The notes under the pieces are model-generated. The model was not told the DNA's origin. It did no database searches and saw only the letters and a program-made list of their open reading frames with translations. Below, piece by piece: positions 1 to 9,379 of a stretch of DNA of 64,000 nt. Source of the DNA: Planctomyces sp. (GTDB lineage Bacteria; Planctomycetota; Planctomycetia; Planctomycetales; Planctomycetaceae). Within the stretch, counting starts at the first letter, position 1. The number at the start of each line of letters is the position of its first letter. The DNA lies in assembly GCA_019636235.1 (NCBI GenBank), contig JAHBXW010000009.1, positions 62,001-126,000 on the forward strand. Reading direction: 5' to 3'. The translations under genes were made by a program, and so were the position numbers.

Positions 1-22
1 AGGATCGCGACCTTTCCAACAA

Positions 23-535
23 TCAGTACGCCGGGGCGGGAAGCGTCAGCGGAGCCGGAAGCGGCACGCTGTTCGGCGCAGCTGCCGGCGCGGGACTCGG
101 CGTCCAGGGCAACTCGATCACGCCCGACGCGGGTGCGGCCACGATCGGCGAGGCCGGGGGCGTCCACACCGGCTGCGGCTGGTACAGCGGCGCGACCTGC
201 GGCTGATACAGCGGGGCGACATCCCCTCCCGGGACGGCCTGATAGCGATGCCAGAACTGCTGCGAGTAGGGCATCGACAGGCCGAAGCTCTGCGTCGTCC
301 GCGTCTGCCCGAAAACATGGTGGTAGTTGTACGGCCGGAAGGAGTGCCAGCCGCCGTAGTAGGGCATCACCTGGCGGTAGCCGTGCTTCCAGGGCTCCTG
401 GTCGTCGAACGGGTAGAGCTGCTCCTGGGCGCCCATCGAGGCCGGTCCGTAGGCCTCGGGGTAGTAGTTCTCCTGCGCCGAGAGGGCGTCCGCGCCGCCA
501 GCGACGATGACGGCCGCGACGAGTCCTGCACGCAT
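23..535 (-). CDS. Secreted Pro/Tyr-rich hypothetical protein
   Basis: This is a 170-residue protein of unknown function. I place the start at the ATG whose reverse complement ends at 535, because AAGGAGA lies just upstream and the first ~20 residues (MRAGLVAAVIVAGGADALSA) form a signal peptide; the open frame runs further upstream but without a signal. The mature part is rich in Tyr, Pro, Gln and Trp and holds a tandem repeat VAPLYQP-Q twice near residue 110. The C-terminal 40 residues are almost all Pro/Ala/Leu/Ser. It is divergent from another small secreted protein at 867. It resembles the many poorly conserved secreted low-complexity proteins of Planctomycetes; no enzyme motif is visible. 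Confidence 0.6.
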   Translation of the reverse strand: MRAGLVAAVIVAGGADALSAQENYYPEAYGPASMGAQEQLYPFDDQEPWKHGYRQVMPYYGGWHSFRPYNYHHVFGQTRTTQSFGLSMPYSQQFWHRYQAVPGGDVAPLYQPQVAPLYQPQPVWTPPASPIVAAPASGVIELPWTPSPAPAAAPNSVPLPAPLTLPAPAY

Positions 536-866
536 GATTCGGGTCTCCTTGCCCTGGAAGCCGCCCCTCGGGGCGAAGCCGGTGCGCTCCCTCCGCGGGC
601 GGCGGAGCGTCACCGTTATTTCGAATCCGGGAGAGTCGGTCCGCGACAGATTCCCGTCGTCCAACCGGCAGATTCGGCACATGCGGCCTGATGTTGCGGA
701 TGTTTCGGGCGCTGCGGGTGTTAGCGGCTGCGGGACGTCGGGAGGCCTGACTAGCGTCGACCGATCGGCGCTTCGCGCACGTACGCCCGGAACGGGGCGG
801 CGTCGGCGAGGCCCCGCGAGCGGTCTCTCGATCGCTGGCGATTGGAAATTGACGGGAGAACGGCCC
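536..866. promoter_or_regulatory. Divergent intergenic region
   Basis: This 331-bp gap separates two divergently transcribed secreted-protein genes, so promoters for both should lie here. A GC-rich inverted repeat (CGCTCC near 585-590, GGAGCG near 604-609) is the only structure I noticed. No clear -35/-10 pair and no RNA gene can be supported. Confidence 0.3.
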
Positions 867-1346
867 ATGTGGATGCGAATTCTGTTGTGCGCGGGAATGC
901 TGGGACTGGGAAGCACGGCGCTGTTGGCGGAGGAACGTCCGGGCGAGCCGCCGCTCGATCCGGCGGAGGCCGATGCGGCGCCGTTCCAGGCGCCCACGCT
1001 GCCAGAGCCGGAAACTCCCGCCCATGCCGGGCCCAGCGTGATTGAGAACGTCGAACCGCAGCCGGCGTTGTCGCCGCCTCCCGGCGTCGGACTGGTCGCC
1101 TCGCCCCCCGTCGCCGTGCCGGCCGCGGATTGTCCCTGCCGCAAGACAGCGTTCGGGCAGGGCCTTCAAGGCTTCGTGCCGCCATCCGGCGTGCTTCCGT
1201 GGGGGACGCCCGATGCCGTCTATGTGCCGCCCGGTCCGGCGCGGCCGGTGGTCGGGGACTGGCATGTCCGGCATCCCTATTACAACGATCGGCGGCCCTG
1301 GTACACGCCGGGCCCGGCGAGCATCAATCGCACGATCCTGTGGTGA
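867..1346 (+). CDS. Secreted proline-rich hypothetical protein
   Basis: This is a 159-residue protein of unknown function. The start at 867 is chosen because GGGAGAA lies 9 nt upstream and the first 21 residues (MWMRILLCAGMLGLGSTALLA) make a good signal peptide. The mature part is dominated by Pro, Ala and Glu in its first half. The second half has an aromatic-rich stretch ending YTPGPASINRTILW, which suggests a small surface or periplasmic protein. There is one CPC motif near residue 90. It precedes the secretin gene by ~290 bp on the same strand, but the gap is too long to claim an operon. Confidence 0.6.
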   Translation: MWMRILLCAGMLGLGSTALLAEERPGEPPLDPAEADAAPFQAPTLPEPETPAHAGPSVIENVEPQPALSPPPGVGLVASPPVAVPAADCPCRKTAFGQGLQGFVPPSGVLPWGTPDAVYVPPGPARPVVGDWHVRHPYYNDRRPWYTPGPASINRTILW

Positions 1347-1638
1347 TCCGCGACGCCGCGCGAAGACGCTGCCGGCTGTGACGACGCAACCGACTGGTCG
1401 GGTTGTTTGTGCGCGGCCGAGCGGGGCGGGACGCAACGGGCAACGGGCCGCGTGTTCGCGTCAATCGGCTTCACCGCGACCGACGATAGTCTGAATCACG
1501 GGACGTTCCGTCGTATCGACGAGGGCTGGCTGGCAGGCAGGGATCGCCTGCACCGATGCGGGAACGAACGGCCGCGGGGACCTGCGACCGTGAAGGAGAG
1601 CCGTCTCCTTGAAATGACCACGGAGGGAGCGACATCGG

Positions 1639-3738
1639 ATGTCGACCGAGAATCACTGGCGGCTTGGCTGTGCGGACCGAACGGACGGCGGCCGCTCCCC
1701 CGGGGCTGGGCGCCTGCGGCCATTGGCCCGCCGATTGACCTGCGTCGTCGCCGGAGCGGCCGCAGCCGTTGCCGGATCGTCAGCCTTTGCGCAGACCCAC
1801 TGGCAGCCCGCGGCCGCCAGATACTCCGCCCAGGGCGGACCGCCGGCCGCCGCCGCGACGATCCAGACTGTCAGCCATCAGCCCGTCGATCCGCGGCAGG
1901 CGCTGGACCCCCGCATCGCCGCGATGCCGCAGGTCGATCAGAAGCTGCAGGTGATCCATCATCGCAGCCAGCTGGTCCGCACGCGGGCGCGGATCTCGCG
2001 AATCACGTTCTCTGACCCGGCCATCATCGACGTCGTCCAGTACAGCGAGACCGAGCTGTCGATCCTGGGCCTGGGGCTGGGAACCACCGACCTGTTCCTG
2101 TGGTTCGAGAACGATCCCGAGCCCCTGAAATACGCGCTGACGGTCGTCCATGATCCCAGCCTCGATGACCAGCGGCGGATCGATTACGGGAAGATCGAGC
2201 GCAAGCTGCAGATCCTGTATCCGAACAGCAAGGTGTACCTGATTCCGCTGAGCCGCCGGGTGATTGTCCGCGGCCAGGCGCGGGATGCCGAGGAGGCCGC
2301 GCGGGTCATGCAGACGATCCGGCTCGAGGTCGCGAATCTGGAGTTCGCCGGCCGCGGGTTCGGCGACGATATGGTCAACCCGGCCGCGTATTACGGCGAT
2401 CCCGCGATGAACGGCGGCGCCGGCGCCGGCATGAACAACCTCTGGAACTCGTTCGTCGTGGACGAACTTCAGGTCCCCGGCGAATTCATGGTCAAGGTCC
2501 GAGTCCGGATCGCGCAGCTCAATCATGAGCAGTTACGGCGGTACGGGGTCGACCTGGGCGTGATCTTCAGCGACGCGCGGAACGTCGTCTCCAGCACAAT
2601 GGCCTCGACGCCCGTGATCTCGGGCGTGTTCGACAACGGCCGCGTGGCCGTGCTGATCGACGCGCTGACGACCAACGGCACGGGCAAGATCATCGAGGAC
2701 GCGGCGCTCGTCACGCTCAGCGGCAATCCGGCCGCCTTCCTGGCGGGAGGCGAGTTCGCGGTGCCGACGACTGTCGGGATGGGAGGCGCAGCGGCCGCGA
2801 CGACCAGCTTCCGCGGGTACGGCACGTCAGTCATCGCCACGCCCACGCTGGTCGACAACGATCTGTTCCGGCTGCAGGTCGTGACGGAACTCAGCCACCT
2901 CGACGCGGGGACGGCGGTCGGCGGAATTCCGGGGCTGAACGTCAAGCGCGTGCAGACGCTGGTTGAGCTTCGCGAAGGCCAGACGATCGTCCTGGGCGGC
3001 CTGTACGGGCGGCAGCAGCGGGCGGAAGTGACGCGGATCCCGCTGCTGGGAGAGCTGCCGATCGTGGGGCGTTACCTGTTCAATACGAAGCGGGCCACGG
3101 AAGACGAGAACGAGCTGCTGATCGTGATGACGCCGGAACTCGTCCGGGCCATCGACGCGGACCAGCAGCCGCCGCTGCCGGGCTTCCATGTCACGCATCC
3201 CGACTGCTACGACTTCTGCAAATACAATCGCACGGAAGGCAACCCGGACCTGGGGCATTACCAGTTGCTGCCTTACGGCCACGGCCAGGCCTACGCCGAG
3301 GACGCTGGCTACAACGTGTTCAACCCCGCGCCGGCGGTGAGCTACGGACGGAACGACCTGTCTGGCATGCAGGGCTATGGCCCGGCGAATGCGGGGGGCT
3401 GGTCGGGGAACGGTGGGGCGCAGTACGGCAACCCGGCGTCGCAGCCCTATGGCGCCGCGCCGCCGGCCGGATATGGACCTGCCCCGGGAGGCCACGGCGC
3501 GCCGCAGGGTGGGTATGGTCCGCCCCCCGCGGGCTACGGTCCGCCCCCCGCCGGATATGGTCCCACGCCCTACGGGAACGGCCCCACGCCGGCGCCGGCC
3601 CCGCTGCCGCAGAACCAGTATCCCGGCGGCGCTGAACCGCAAACTTACCGGCACTCCGCCGCCCCGTCCGTCCAGCAGGCTTCCGGAGTCCGGGGCGTGC
3701 CGCGCCCGTCGGGAACGCGAACCGGAGTCCGCCGCTGA
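1639..3738 (+). CDS. CpaC/RcpA-like outer-membrane secretin
   Basis: This is a 699-residue type II/III-family secretin of the Flp/Tad pilus (CpaC) type, expected to form an outer-membrane channel. The start at 1639 follows GGAGGGAG. A long N-terminus with a signal segment at about residues 32-51 leads to the pilus-formation N-terminal domain (~100-170, QLVRTRARISRI...DPAIIDVV). Next come a BON-like segment (~190-235) and the secretin core (~275-515), which ends with the typical VLGGLYG...PLLGELPIVGRYLF and LLIVMTPELV. The ~185-residue C-terminal extension is unusual and consists largely of GYGPPPA-type repeats. A lipoprotein gene follows 83 bp downstream, as expected of a cpaC-cpaD-like unit. 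No ATPase, platform or prepilin genes lie beside it here. Confidence 0.9.
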   Translation: MSTENHWRLGCADRTDGGRSPGAGRLRPLARRLTCVVAGAAAAVAGSSAFAQTHWQPAAARYSAQGGPPAAAATIQTVSHQPVDPRQALDPRIAAMPQVDQKLQVIHHRSQLVRTRARISRITFSDPAIIDVVQYSETELSILGLGLGTTDLFLWFENDPEPLKYALTVVHDPSLDDQRRIDYGKIERKLQILYPNSKVYLIPLSRRVIVRGQARDAEEAARVMQTIRLEVANLEFAGRGFGDDMVNPAAYYGDPAMNGGAGAGMNNLWNSFVVDELQVPGEFMVKVRVRIAQLNHEQLRRYGVDLGVIFSDARNVVSSTMASTPVISGVFDNGRVAVLIDALTTNGTGKIIEDAALVTLSGNPAAFLAGGEFAVPTTVGMGGAAAATTSFRGYGTSVIATPTLVDNDLFRLQVVTELSHLDAGTAVGGIPGLNVKRVQTLVELREGQTIVLGGLYGRQQRAEVTRIPLLGELPIVGRYLFNTKRATEDENELLIVMTPELVRAIDADQQPPLPGFHVTHPDCYDFCKYNRTEGNPDLGHYQLLPYGHGQAYAEDAGYNVFNPAPAVSYGRNDLSGMQGYGPANAGGWSGNGGAQYGNPASQPYGAAPPAGYGPAPGGHGAPQGGYGPPPAGYGPPPAGYGPTPYGNGPTPAPAPLPQNQYPGGAEPQTYRHSAAPSVQQASGVRGVPRPSGTRTGVRR

Positions 3739-3821
3739 ACCGCTCCGCGCAGAGCGGCATTGTCCATCGAACTCAGCCGCCGCGTCCCCGGCGGCCAACG
3801 TGACTCGACCTGAGGTGCAGA

Positions 3822-4499
3822 ATGTGGAATCACTGGCGACAGCTGGGCCTGGGCGCCGTGCTGGGCAGCGCGATCGGAACGTCCGGCTGCATGCACGTGG
3901 GGCGTCAATGCGGCTCCGCATGCGAACCGGCATGTCAGCCCGGATGCCAGCAGGACTGCCAGCCTTGCGGCCACCGGCACGGCGGCCGGCTGGGCAACTG
4001 CGGGTGGTGCCTGACCGGCTGGATGCACCGCCGATCGAACGCGATCCCGGACACGTTGCCTCTCGGCAAGGTCAACGAGGCCTGGTACTACGAGATGCAG
4101 ACGAACGCCGAGGCGTATGACTTCGTCATGCACGACCTCGATTTCGTGGGCCAGACCACGGAGCTGACGTCCGACGGCAAAGATCACGTCCTGGAGATCG
4201 CCGCGCGGATGCGCAGCGCGCCGTTCCCGGTGATCATCGAGCGCAGCCCCGACAATGCGGATCCCGAACTGGACCTCGCCCGCCGCAACCTCATCGTGCA
4301 GATCCTCTGCGACTTTGGCCACACTGACGCGCACCAGAGAGTCGTCATCGCTCCGGCCTACGGGCAGGGCATGTGGTCTCAACAGGCCCAGCGGATGTAC
4401 TTCCAGCACGTCAATACGGGCGGCTGGGGGGGCGGCAATTTCGGCGGCGGCGGCGGCTTCGGAATGTTTGGCGGAGGCGGAGTCGGCTTCGGCAACTGA
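3822..4499 (+). CDS. Cys-rich lipoprotein next to secretin (CpaD-like position)
   Basis: This is a 225-residue predicted lipoprotein: residues 1-23 carry an export signal ending in a TSGC lipobox. A Cys/Gln/Gly-rich stretch follows (about eight Cys in residues 23-50), then a compact domain (residues ~70-190) containing VLEIAARMRSAPFPVIIE and RRNLIVQILCDFGHTDAHQR. The pattern recalls the periplasmic domain of CpaD or OmpA-like proteins, but I cannot assign it firmly. The last 30 residues are nearly pure Gly/Phe. Its place directly after the secretin suggests it is the pilotin or CpaD-like partner of the channel. The Cys cluster beside the lipid anchor is unusual. Confidence 0.65.
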   Translation: MWNHWRQLGLGAVLGSAIGTSGCMHVGRQCGSACEPACQPGCQQDCQPCGHRHGGRLGNCGWCLTGWMHRRSNAIPDTLPLGKVNEAWYYEMQTNAEAYDFVMHDLDFVGQTTELTSDGKDHVLEIAARMRSAPFPVIIERSPDNADPELDLARRNLIVQILCDFGHTDAHQRVVIAPAYGQGMWSQQAQRMYFQHVNTGGWGGGNFGGGGGFGMFGGGGVGFGN

Positions 4500-4567
4500 G
4501 TGGCGACGCGCAGGGGCTGCGATCGTCAGCGCCTGCGTCGCGACCGGGTCGATGCCGGCCGCCGCGT

Positions 4568-5365
4568 TCAGTTTGAGCGGGGGCGCTCGCCGTAGATGCG
4601 CGACAGCGCTGCGTCGGGCAGACTTTCCAGCCGCCGCACGCGCGGCGGGGATGTCGCGGCGGCGCCGTCGCCGCCCACGCGAGCGGGACGCCAGTCGCGG
4701 CAGGCCATGAGGGCGCTGAACAACTGGCGAAACGCCTCGGCCCGTTCCGGGCAGGCGATCAGCACGTCCGGAGCCGCAGCCCGCAGCGACGTCAGCAGCA
4801 CCGGTTCCGTGCCGCAGCGATCGCCGGATTGAAGCGACCATAACGTCGCGAACTCGCGGGACCGTTCATCGTCAAAACGCAGCAGCGAAATGGCTGTCGA
4901 TTCGGGCCAGGCGCCCAGCAGGACGTCCGTCCAACGCTCCATCAGCCGACGGGTCCGGTCGAGCTTTAACTGCAGATTCGCCGGCAGGTCGTCATGCAGC
5001 AGCGTCAACAGGATGCGGCGGCGGTGATGCAGCACGGCCGTCGTCAGGGAATAGCCGATGCGGCGCGGCGAGGGTGTGGGAGTCGCTTCGCACCGGGACG
5101 TCAGCACGTGGGCCGTCCAGGTTCGCAATAGCAGCTCGCTGACGAGCATTTCTTCGAGGAGCGCCTCGCGGCTCGCGTAGGGATGGGGGTCGCCGATGGC
5201 CGCCGATGGACGCGCCAGCGCGCGCTTCCAAAGTCCATCGAGTTGGTCGACGGCGCGCAGCGTGAGCGTCAGGGGGCGTCGTGGCAGGGGCCGCTGGTCG
5301 TCGTGGGATCCGCGCGAGTGCCGCGCCACCATGACTGCGATATCCACGACATCGAGCGTTGTCAC
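4568..5365 (-). CDS. Hypothetical protein, mostly helical
   Basis: This is a 265-residue protein I do not recognise. The frame is open farther upstream, but I choose the GTG ending at 5365 because GGAGAG sits 5 nt before it and the upstream translation looks like non-coding sequence. The protein is soluble, helical, and rich in Leu/Arg, with no signal peptide, membrane segment or cysteine motif. It is convergent with the lipoprotein gene at 3822-4499. The next gene on its strand, the HisA/F-like gene, ends 286 bp upstream of this start. Confidence 0.6.
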   Translation of the reverse strand: MTTLDVVDIAVMVARHSRGSHDDQRPLPRRPLTLTLRAVDQLDGLWKRALARPSAAIGDPHPYASREALLEEMLVSELLLRTWTAHVLTSRCEATPTPSPRRIGYSLTTAVLHHRRRILLTLLHDDLPANLQLKLDRTRRLMERWTDVLLGAWPESTAISLLRFDDERSREFATLWSLQSGDRCGTEPVLLTSLRAAAPDVLIACPERAEAFRQLFSALMACRDWRPARVGGDGAAATSPPRVRRLESLPDAALSRIYGERPRSN

Positions 5366-5651
5366 CGAGTCTCTCCGAGGTCCGCTGGTTGTTGCCGCCC
5401 GGGACCAGTCCGCCCCGGGCCGACCGTCCCGAAAGACGGCCGTCGCAAATAGCGAATGGCAAATCGTGCGCCGGGGTGAGACGCGACCGGAGCAGTCGTG
5501 AGCGCCGCTCCGCAATGCCTGTCTCTGGAATGACTTGGCGCTTTGTCTGCAATTCTTGACGCCCGCGTCGCGTTGACCGCAAGCAACGTTGCGTCCGCCC
5601 GGGATGCGTCGCGTCGACTGCGTTCGCGGAATTCCACAGGCCAATCCCGCG

Positions 5652-6392
5652 TCAGGACAACGGCGCTGCGAGCATCTCAGGCGTCAATGATCCCTCGTGC
5701 AGGCAGGAGGCGACCAGCACGCGATCGACGCCGGATCCGGCCGCGTTCCGGAGGTCGGCGGCAGAACGGACTCCGCCCCCCGTGATCAGCGTCGCGTCGG
5801 TGTGCCGGGCACGGATCGCCGCACACAGCGGCAGAGTCGACAGGCCGCCGGACACCCCCACCGCGGCGACGTCGAGCACGATCATCGTTCGCAGGCCCAG
5901 CGACCATGCGAAAGCGGCAATCTCGAGGGGCTCGGCGGGCCAGCCGTCCCCCTCCGTCATCGCCCGACCGTCCCGAAGATCCAGGCTGAACACCAGCCGT
6001 TCCAGGTCCGCTGTTCGTGCGATCTCGGCGAGGCGGTTGGGGTGGTCCAGCGATTCCAGCCCCAGGATGATCCGTGCCGGACGGAAGCCCGCCAAGCGTT
6101 CAACGTCCCGGGCATCGCGGACGCCCGCATCCAGCCAGAGGTCGAGTCCGCTGCGCTGGATGTCAACCAGCGCCCCCTGCTGAAGCGGTCCGCCCTGGAT
6201 CGCATCGAGATCCGCGACGTAGGCCTCGCGGAAGCCAAAGCGAATTCGGAATGCGGACGCGATGGCGGACGGTCGCGCCGAGGGCGCGAGCTGGCTGTCC
6301 ACCGGACGGTAGTTTTGCCTGCGCCCCGCGATGCCGTGAACGACCTGCCCTCCGAGGAGATCGAGGACTGGCAGGACGCAGGCGCCGAGCAG
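5652..6392 (-). CDS. HisA/HisF-like TIM-barrel protein (methanopterin C1-type)
   Basis: This is a TIM-barrel protein of ~246 residues related to HisA/HisF. It opens with LPVLDLLGGQVVHGIAGRR and has YVADLDAI, GLDLWLDAGVRDA and VLDVAAVGVSGG, and it ends with LITGGGVRSAADL. In Planctomycetes and methylotrophs, relatives with a GRR...YRP motif belong to the hisA/hisF-related family linked to tetrahydromethanopterin biosynthesis rather than histidine synthesis; assignment to that branch is inference. The start is uncertain: no ATG, GTG or TTG lies at the expected place. A CTG at 6392 would fit the family length, while the upstream ATG at 6602 would overlap the TolC-like gene by ~150 bp. The gene lies 61 bp downstream of that TolC-like gene on the same strand. 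Confidence 0.75.
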   Translation of the reverse strand: MLGACVLPVLDLLGGQVVHGIAGRRQNYRPVDSQLAPSARPSAIASAFRIRFGFREAYVADLDAIQGGPLQQGALVDIQRSGLDLWLDAGVRDARDVERLAGFRPARIILGLESLDHPNRLAEIARTADLERLVFSLDLRDGRAMTEGDGWPAEPLEIAAFAWSLGLRTMIVLDVAAVGVSGGLSTLPLCAAIRARHTDATLITGGGVRSAADLRNAAGSGVDRVLVASCLHEGSLTPEMLAAPLS

Positions 6393-6453
6393 CGGATGGG
6401 GTATTGTCGGCCTGTGCTCGTCCCCCGGGCGGACGCCGCCGCAGTCTCGATCG

Positions 6454-8358
6454 TCAGGGCGTGGCCCCGGGATCGGACCGGAGGTTGTACGGCGTGGTGA
6501 GGTCAAAGGAGTCTTCGGAAGGCTGCTCGCCGTCGGCGTACCGAGGGAAGTTCGAGGTGGGCCGCTCGGCGGCAGGATAGCACTCGGTGTGCGGGTCCAC
6601 ACGTCCGCCGAAGATCGCCTTGGGGCCGACAGCGCCGAATCGCTCCTCCAGGAACGTGATGCCGTGCGTCTCGAGGATCGTTCCTGATTCGCGCTCCAGC
6701 GAGGCCAGCGAGATGTTGTACTGCATCAGGGCCTGGGCCTCGGAGCTGACGGCGTTGCCCCAGTCGGCGATGGCCTGCACGACGAGGATGAAGTTCACGC
6801 GGCCGGAGCGGTATTCCGCAAACTGCTGTTCGAGGTTCGTGCTGGCCGCGCCGCGCGTCTCCTGATAGGCAAGGTACTGCTCGAAGGCGTTGGCCTGCTG
6901 GCGCAGCACGGTGGCCAGGTCGTGCACGGCGGCATGCACTCCCTGGTTGAGGTTCGCCTGGTCGCGGGCGATCAGCAGCTCCTGGCGGCGGACGCCGGCC
7001 CGCGCCGCACGGAGCCCCAGCGGCACCGAGAAATTCACGCCCAGCGTCCAGTCGGTGTAGGCCCCCGCGGATGTCGAAATCAGCGAGTTGTTCGGCATCA
7101 GGCCGTCCAGCCCGTTCCAGCGATAGCGGGCGACGGCGTCCAGCCGGGGCTGCGATTGATTGCGGGCGATGATCAGTTGCTGGCGGTCGGCCTCGAGGAT
7201 CAGTTTGAGTTCGATGATGTCCGGACGGCGTTCCTCGGCGAGCAGGACCAGCTGCTCCCAGTCGGCGCCGAACCGATCGGTCTGCGGCAGGCTGATCGGG
7301 ACGAGTTCGCGTTCGTCGTTGGGCGGCAGGCCCATGACGTTCCGCAGCGCGGCTTCGCGGTCAAAGACATTGGCCTCGGCGGCGATCAGCGTGGCCCGGA
7401 AGTTCGCGTAGGCGACGCGCGTCTGGGCGACTTCCGCCGAGTCGGCGAGATCGGCCTGCTTCCGCGCCGTCGCCCGCTCGAAGGCGAAGCGCGCCTGCTC
7501 CACCTGCTGCTGCCGTGCCCAGCGGTCGGTCCGCGCGTACACCAGATTCCAATACCCCTCGATGACGCTGCGGACGAGTTCCTGCGTGCTGTCTTTGAAC
7601 TGGAAGAAAGAGCGTTCGGTGCTGATCCGGGCGATGACGATCGGCGCGAGATTCGCCGCGACGCCATGCCCGCTGAGCAGCGGCTGCGTGTAGCTGAGGT
7701 CGACGTCGCTGCGCGTCTGAGGGTTGAGGGGGAAGTCGCCGGGGCGCTGCCGGGACGTGGCGCTGTTGAACGTCAGCGCGCCGACTCCGCCGGTGACGTT
7801 CTGCTGCGACACCCCGGTCGAGAACAGATAGGAATCGTCCCGCAACCCGCGAATGACGGCCCGATCGGGATCGATGGGGTCGAACGCGCCGATCGGGGTC
7901 TCCGCGCGATTGAAGACGTTGTCGATGGTCAGCAGCGGGTCGAACCGGCTGCGGGCCTCGTCGATGGTCGTGTTGGCGATGGCGGGGTCGTAGATCGTGC
8001 TGCCGGTGGACACGGCGGTGACGCCGGCGAGGACGCGGACTACGCGGGCGTTGGCGAGGGCGACGCGGATGGCGTCGTCGAGCGAGAGCTGCCAGGCCTC
8101 GACGGAGTTCTGCTGATCGCTGACGGTCCGGGGCCGGGCGGAGTAGGGGATCGCCGCGTGGGGGAGTCGTTCGGGCGGACGCACCTCAACCCGGCGTTGC
8201 TCCGGGAAGATCCAGCGGGGCTCCTCTTGTCCGACGAGCGGGCCGGCGACGACGGCCGCCATCAGCGCAGCGGCGCCCAGGATTCCGGCTCGGCGCGAAC
8301 GGACGGCGCAGCGCCTCAAAGGGCGCCGGGGTCGGCGGACGTGGCTTCGCGCATCCAT
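6454..8358 (-). CDS. TolC-family outer-membrane efflux protein
   Basis: This is a 634-residue TolC/OprM-type outer-membrane factor, which forms trimeric channels for efflux or type I secretion. A basic N-terminus and hydrophobic segment (~residues 23-44) act as signal. Two outer-membrane-efflux repeats follow, with the usual features LSLDDAIRVALANAR (~residue 91), a central region with QPLLSGHG, a long coiled coil, and a second LILEADRQQLIIARNQSQPRLD block. It is longer than typical TolC (~450-500) because of an N-terminal extension and a Pro-rich tail. It starts 27 bp after the ABC ATPase stop, so the two are co-transcribed. No adaptor protein or permease is encoded beside them. Confidence 0.9.
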   Translation of the reverse strand: MDARSHVRRPRRPLRRCAVRSRRAGILGAAALMAAVVAGPLVGQEEPRWIFPEQRRVEVRPPERLPHAAIPYSARPRTVSDQQNSVEAWQLSLDDAIRVALANARVVRVLAGVTAVSTGSTIYDPAIANTTIDEARSRFDPLLTIDNVFNRAETPIGAFDPIDPDRAVIRGLRDDSYLFSTGVSQQNVTGGVGALTFNSATSRQRPGDFPLNPQTRSDVDLSYTQPLLSGHGVAANLAPIVIARISTERSFFQFKDSTQELVRSVIEGYWNLVYARTDRWARQQQVEQARFAFERATARKQADLADSAEVAQTRVAYANFRATLIAAEANVFDREAALRNVMGLPPNDERELVPISLPQTDRFGADWEQLVLLAEERRPDIIELKLILEADRQQLIIARNQSQPRLDAVARYRWNGLDGLMPNNSLISTSAGAYTDWTLGVNFSVPLGLRAARAGVRRQELLIARDQANLNQGVHAAVHDLATVLRQQANAFEQYLAYQETRGAASTNLEQQFAEYRSGRVNFILVVQAIADWGNAVSSEAQALMQYNISLASLERESGTILETHGITFLEERFGAVGPKAIFGGRVDPHTECYPAAERPTSNFPRYADGEQPSEDSFDLTTPYNLRSDPGATP

Positions 8359-8385
8359 GCGTTTACTGGACTTTGATTGAGAACG

Positions 8386-9132
8386 TCACTCCGAGGCGGC
8401 GGCGATCTCGGCGTCATGCCGGGCCAGCGCCGCCTGCGCCGTCTGAAAGTCCGGGGTGTCTGCGGCGATTTCGCCGTCGATCAGCACGATCTTGCGGTGC
8501 GCGGCGCGGGCTACGCTGAGGTCGTGCGTCACCAGGATGACCGTCAACTGCTCGTCCTCGTTCAGTTGTTTGAAGAGGGCGATGATTTCCTGACTGGTTT
8601 TTGTGTCGAGGTTGCCGGTGGGTTCGTCGGCCATGAGGATCGAAGGTTGCGTCGACAGCGCCCGGGCGATCGCCACCCGCTGCTGCTGTCCGCCGGACAA
8701 CTGGCTGGGATGATGCCCCAGCCGGCCCCCCAGGCCCACGCGTCCGAGCAGTTCCGACGCGCGCTCCCGGCGTTCGCGAAACGACAGGCCGCGCGTGTAT
8801 GTCAGGGGCAGTTCGACATTCTCCACCGCCGTCGTTCGCGACAGCAGGTTGAAGTTCTGGAAGACGAAGCCGATCTGCCGGTTGCGGAGGTTCGCGCGCT
8901 GATCGGCCGACATGGTCACGACTTCTTCGCCATCCAGGAGGTAGCTGCCGCTGGTCGGCCGGTCGAGGCAGCCCAGCGTGTTCATCAGCGTCGACTTGCC
9001 TGAGCCCGAGGGGCCTATCAGCGCGACGGATTCGCCGCGTTCGATGGTCAATGAGACGCCTTTCAACGCATCGACCTTGACTTCGCCGAGATCGTACGAC
9101 TTGCGGATGTTGGTGAGTTCGATCAGCGCCAT
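8386..9132 (-). CDS. MacB/LolD-type ABC transporter ATPase
   Basis: This is a 248-residue ABC ATPase of the MacB/LolD family, which energises lipoprotein release or efflux through FtsX-like permeases. The start at 9132 is chosen because the protein then begins [13 protein letters not shown], as in the family, with GCGAGG upstream; the frame is open further up but unsupported. Walker A is GPSGSGKS (40-47), the signature is LSGGQQQR, Walker B is [12 protein letters not shown] and the switch is THD. About 25 extra Ala/Asp-rich residues follow the domain. It forms an operon with the downstream TolC-like gene. The permease and membrane-fusion partners must be encoded elsewhere. Confidence 0.92.
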   Translation of the reverse strand: MALIELTNIRKSYDLGEVKVDALKGVSLTIERGESVALIGPSGSGKSTLMNTLGCLDRPTSGSYLLDGEEVVTMSADQRANLRNRQIGFVFQNFNLLSRTTAVENVELPLTYTRGLSFRERRERASELLGRVGLGGRLGHHPSQLSGGQQQRVAIARALSTQPSILMADEPTGNLDTKTSQEIIALFKQLNEDEQLTVILVTHDLSVARAAHRKIVLIDGEIAADTPDFQTAQAALARHDAEIAAASE

Positions 9133-9379
9133 GGTTCGCCTCGCCGCGACGGGGCGGCTGCGCGGGATGCCGTTGGTTGGATCGCCGGCAGCCTGCGAGC
9201 GGACGCGGGCGGCATGACCGGCACGACCGGTCCGGGTCCGCGCATCCGCAGGCTCGCGGCCGCGATCGGCAGCTTCCGCCGCGCAATCGCCAGACTCCGC
9301 CCACACCCACTCTCTCGTATCGGCAACCGGGCGCAAAGCTCCACCATTCGTCGCGCTCCCGGAACGACCGGCCCGACCG

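Noticed and set aside
590-640. A TTCGAATCC string resembling a tRNA T-loop
   Set aside because: No acceptor, D or anticodon stems could be formed around it.
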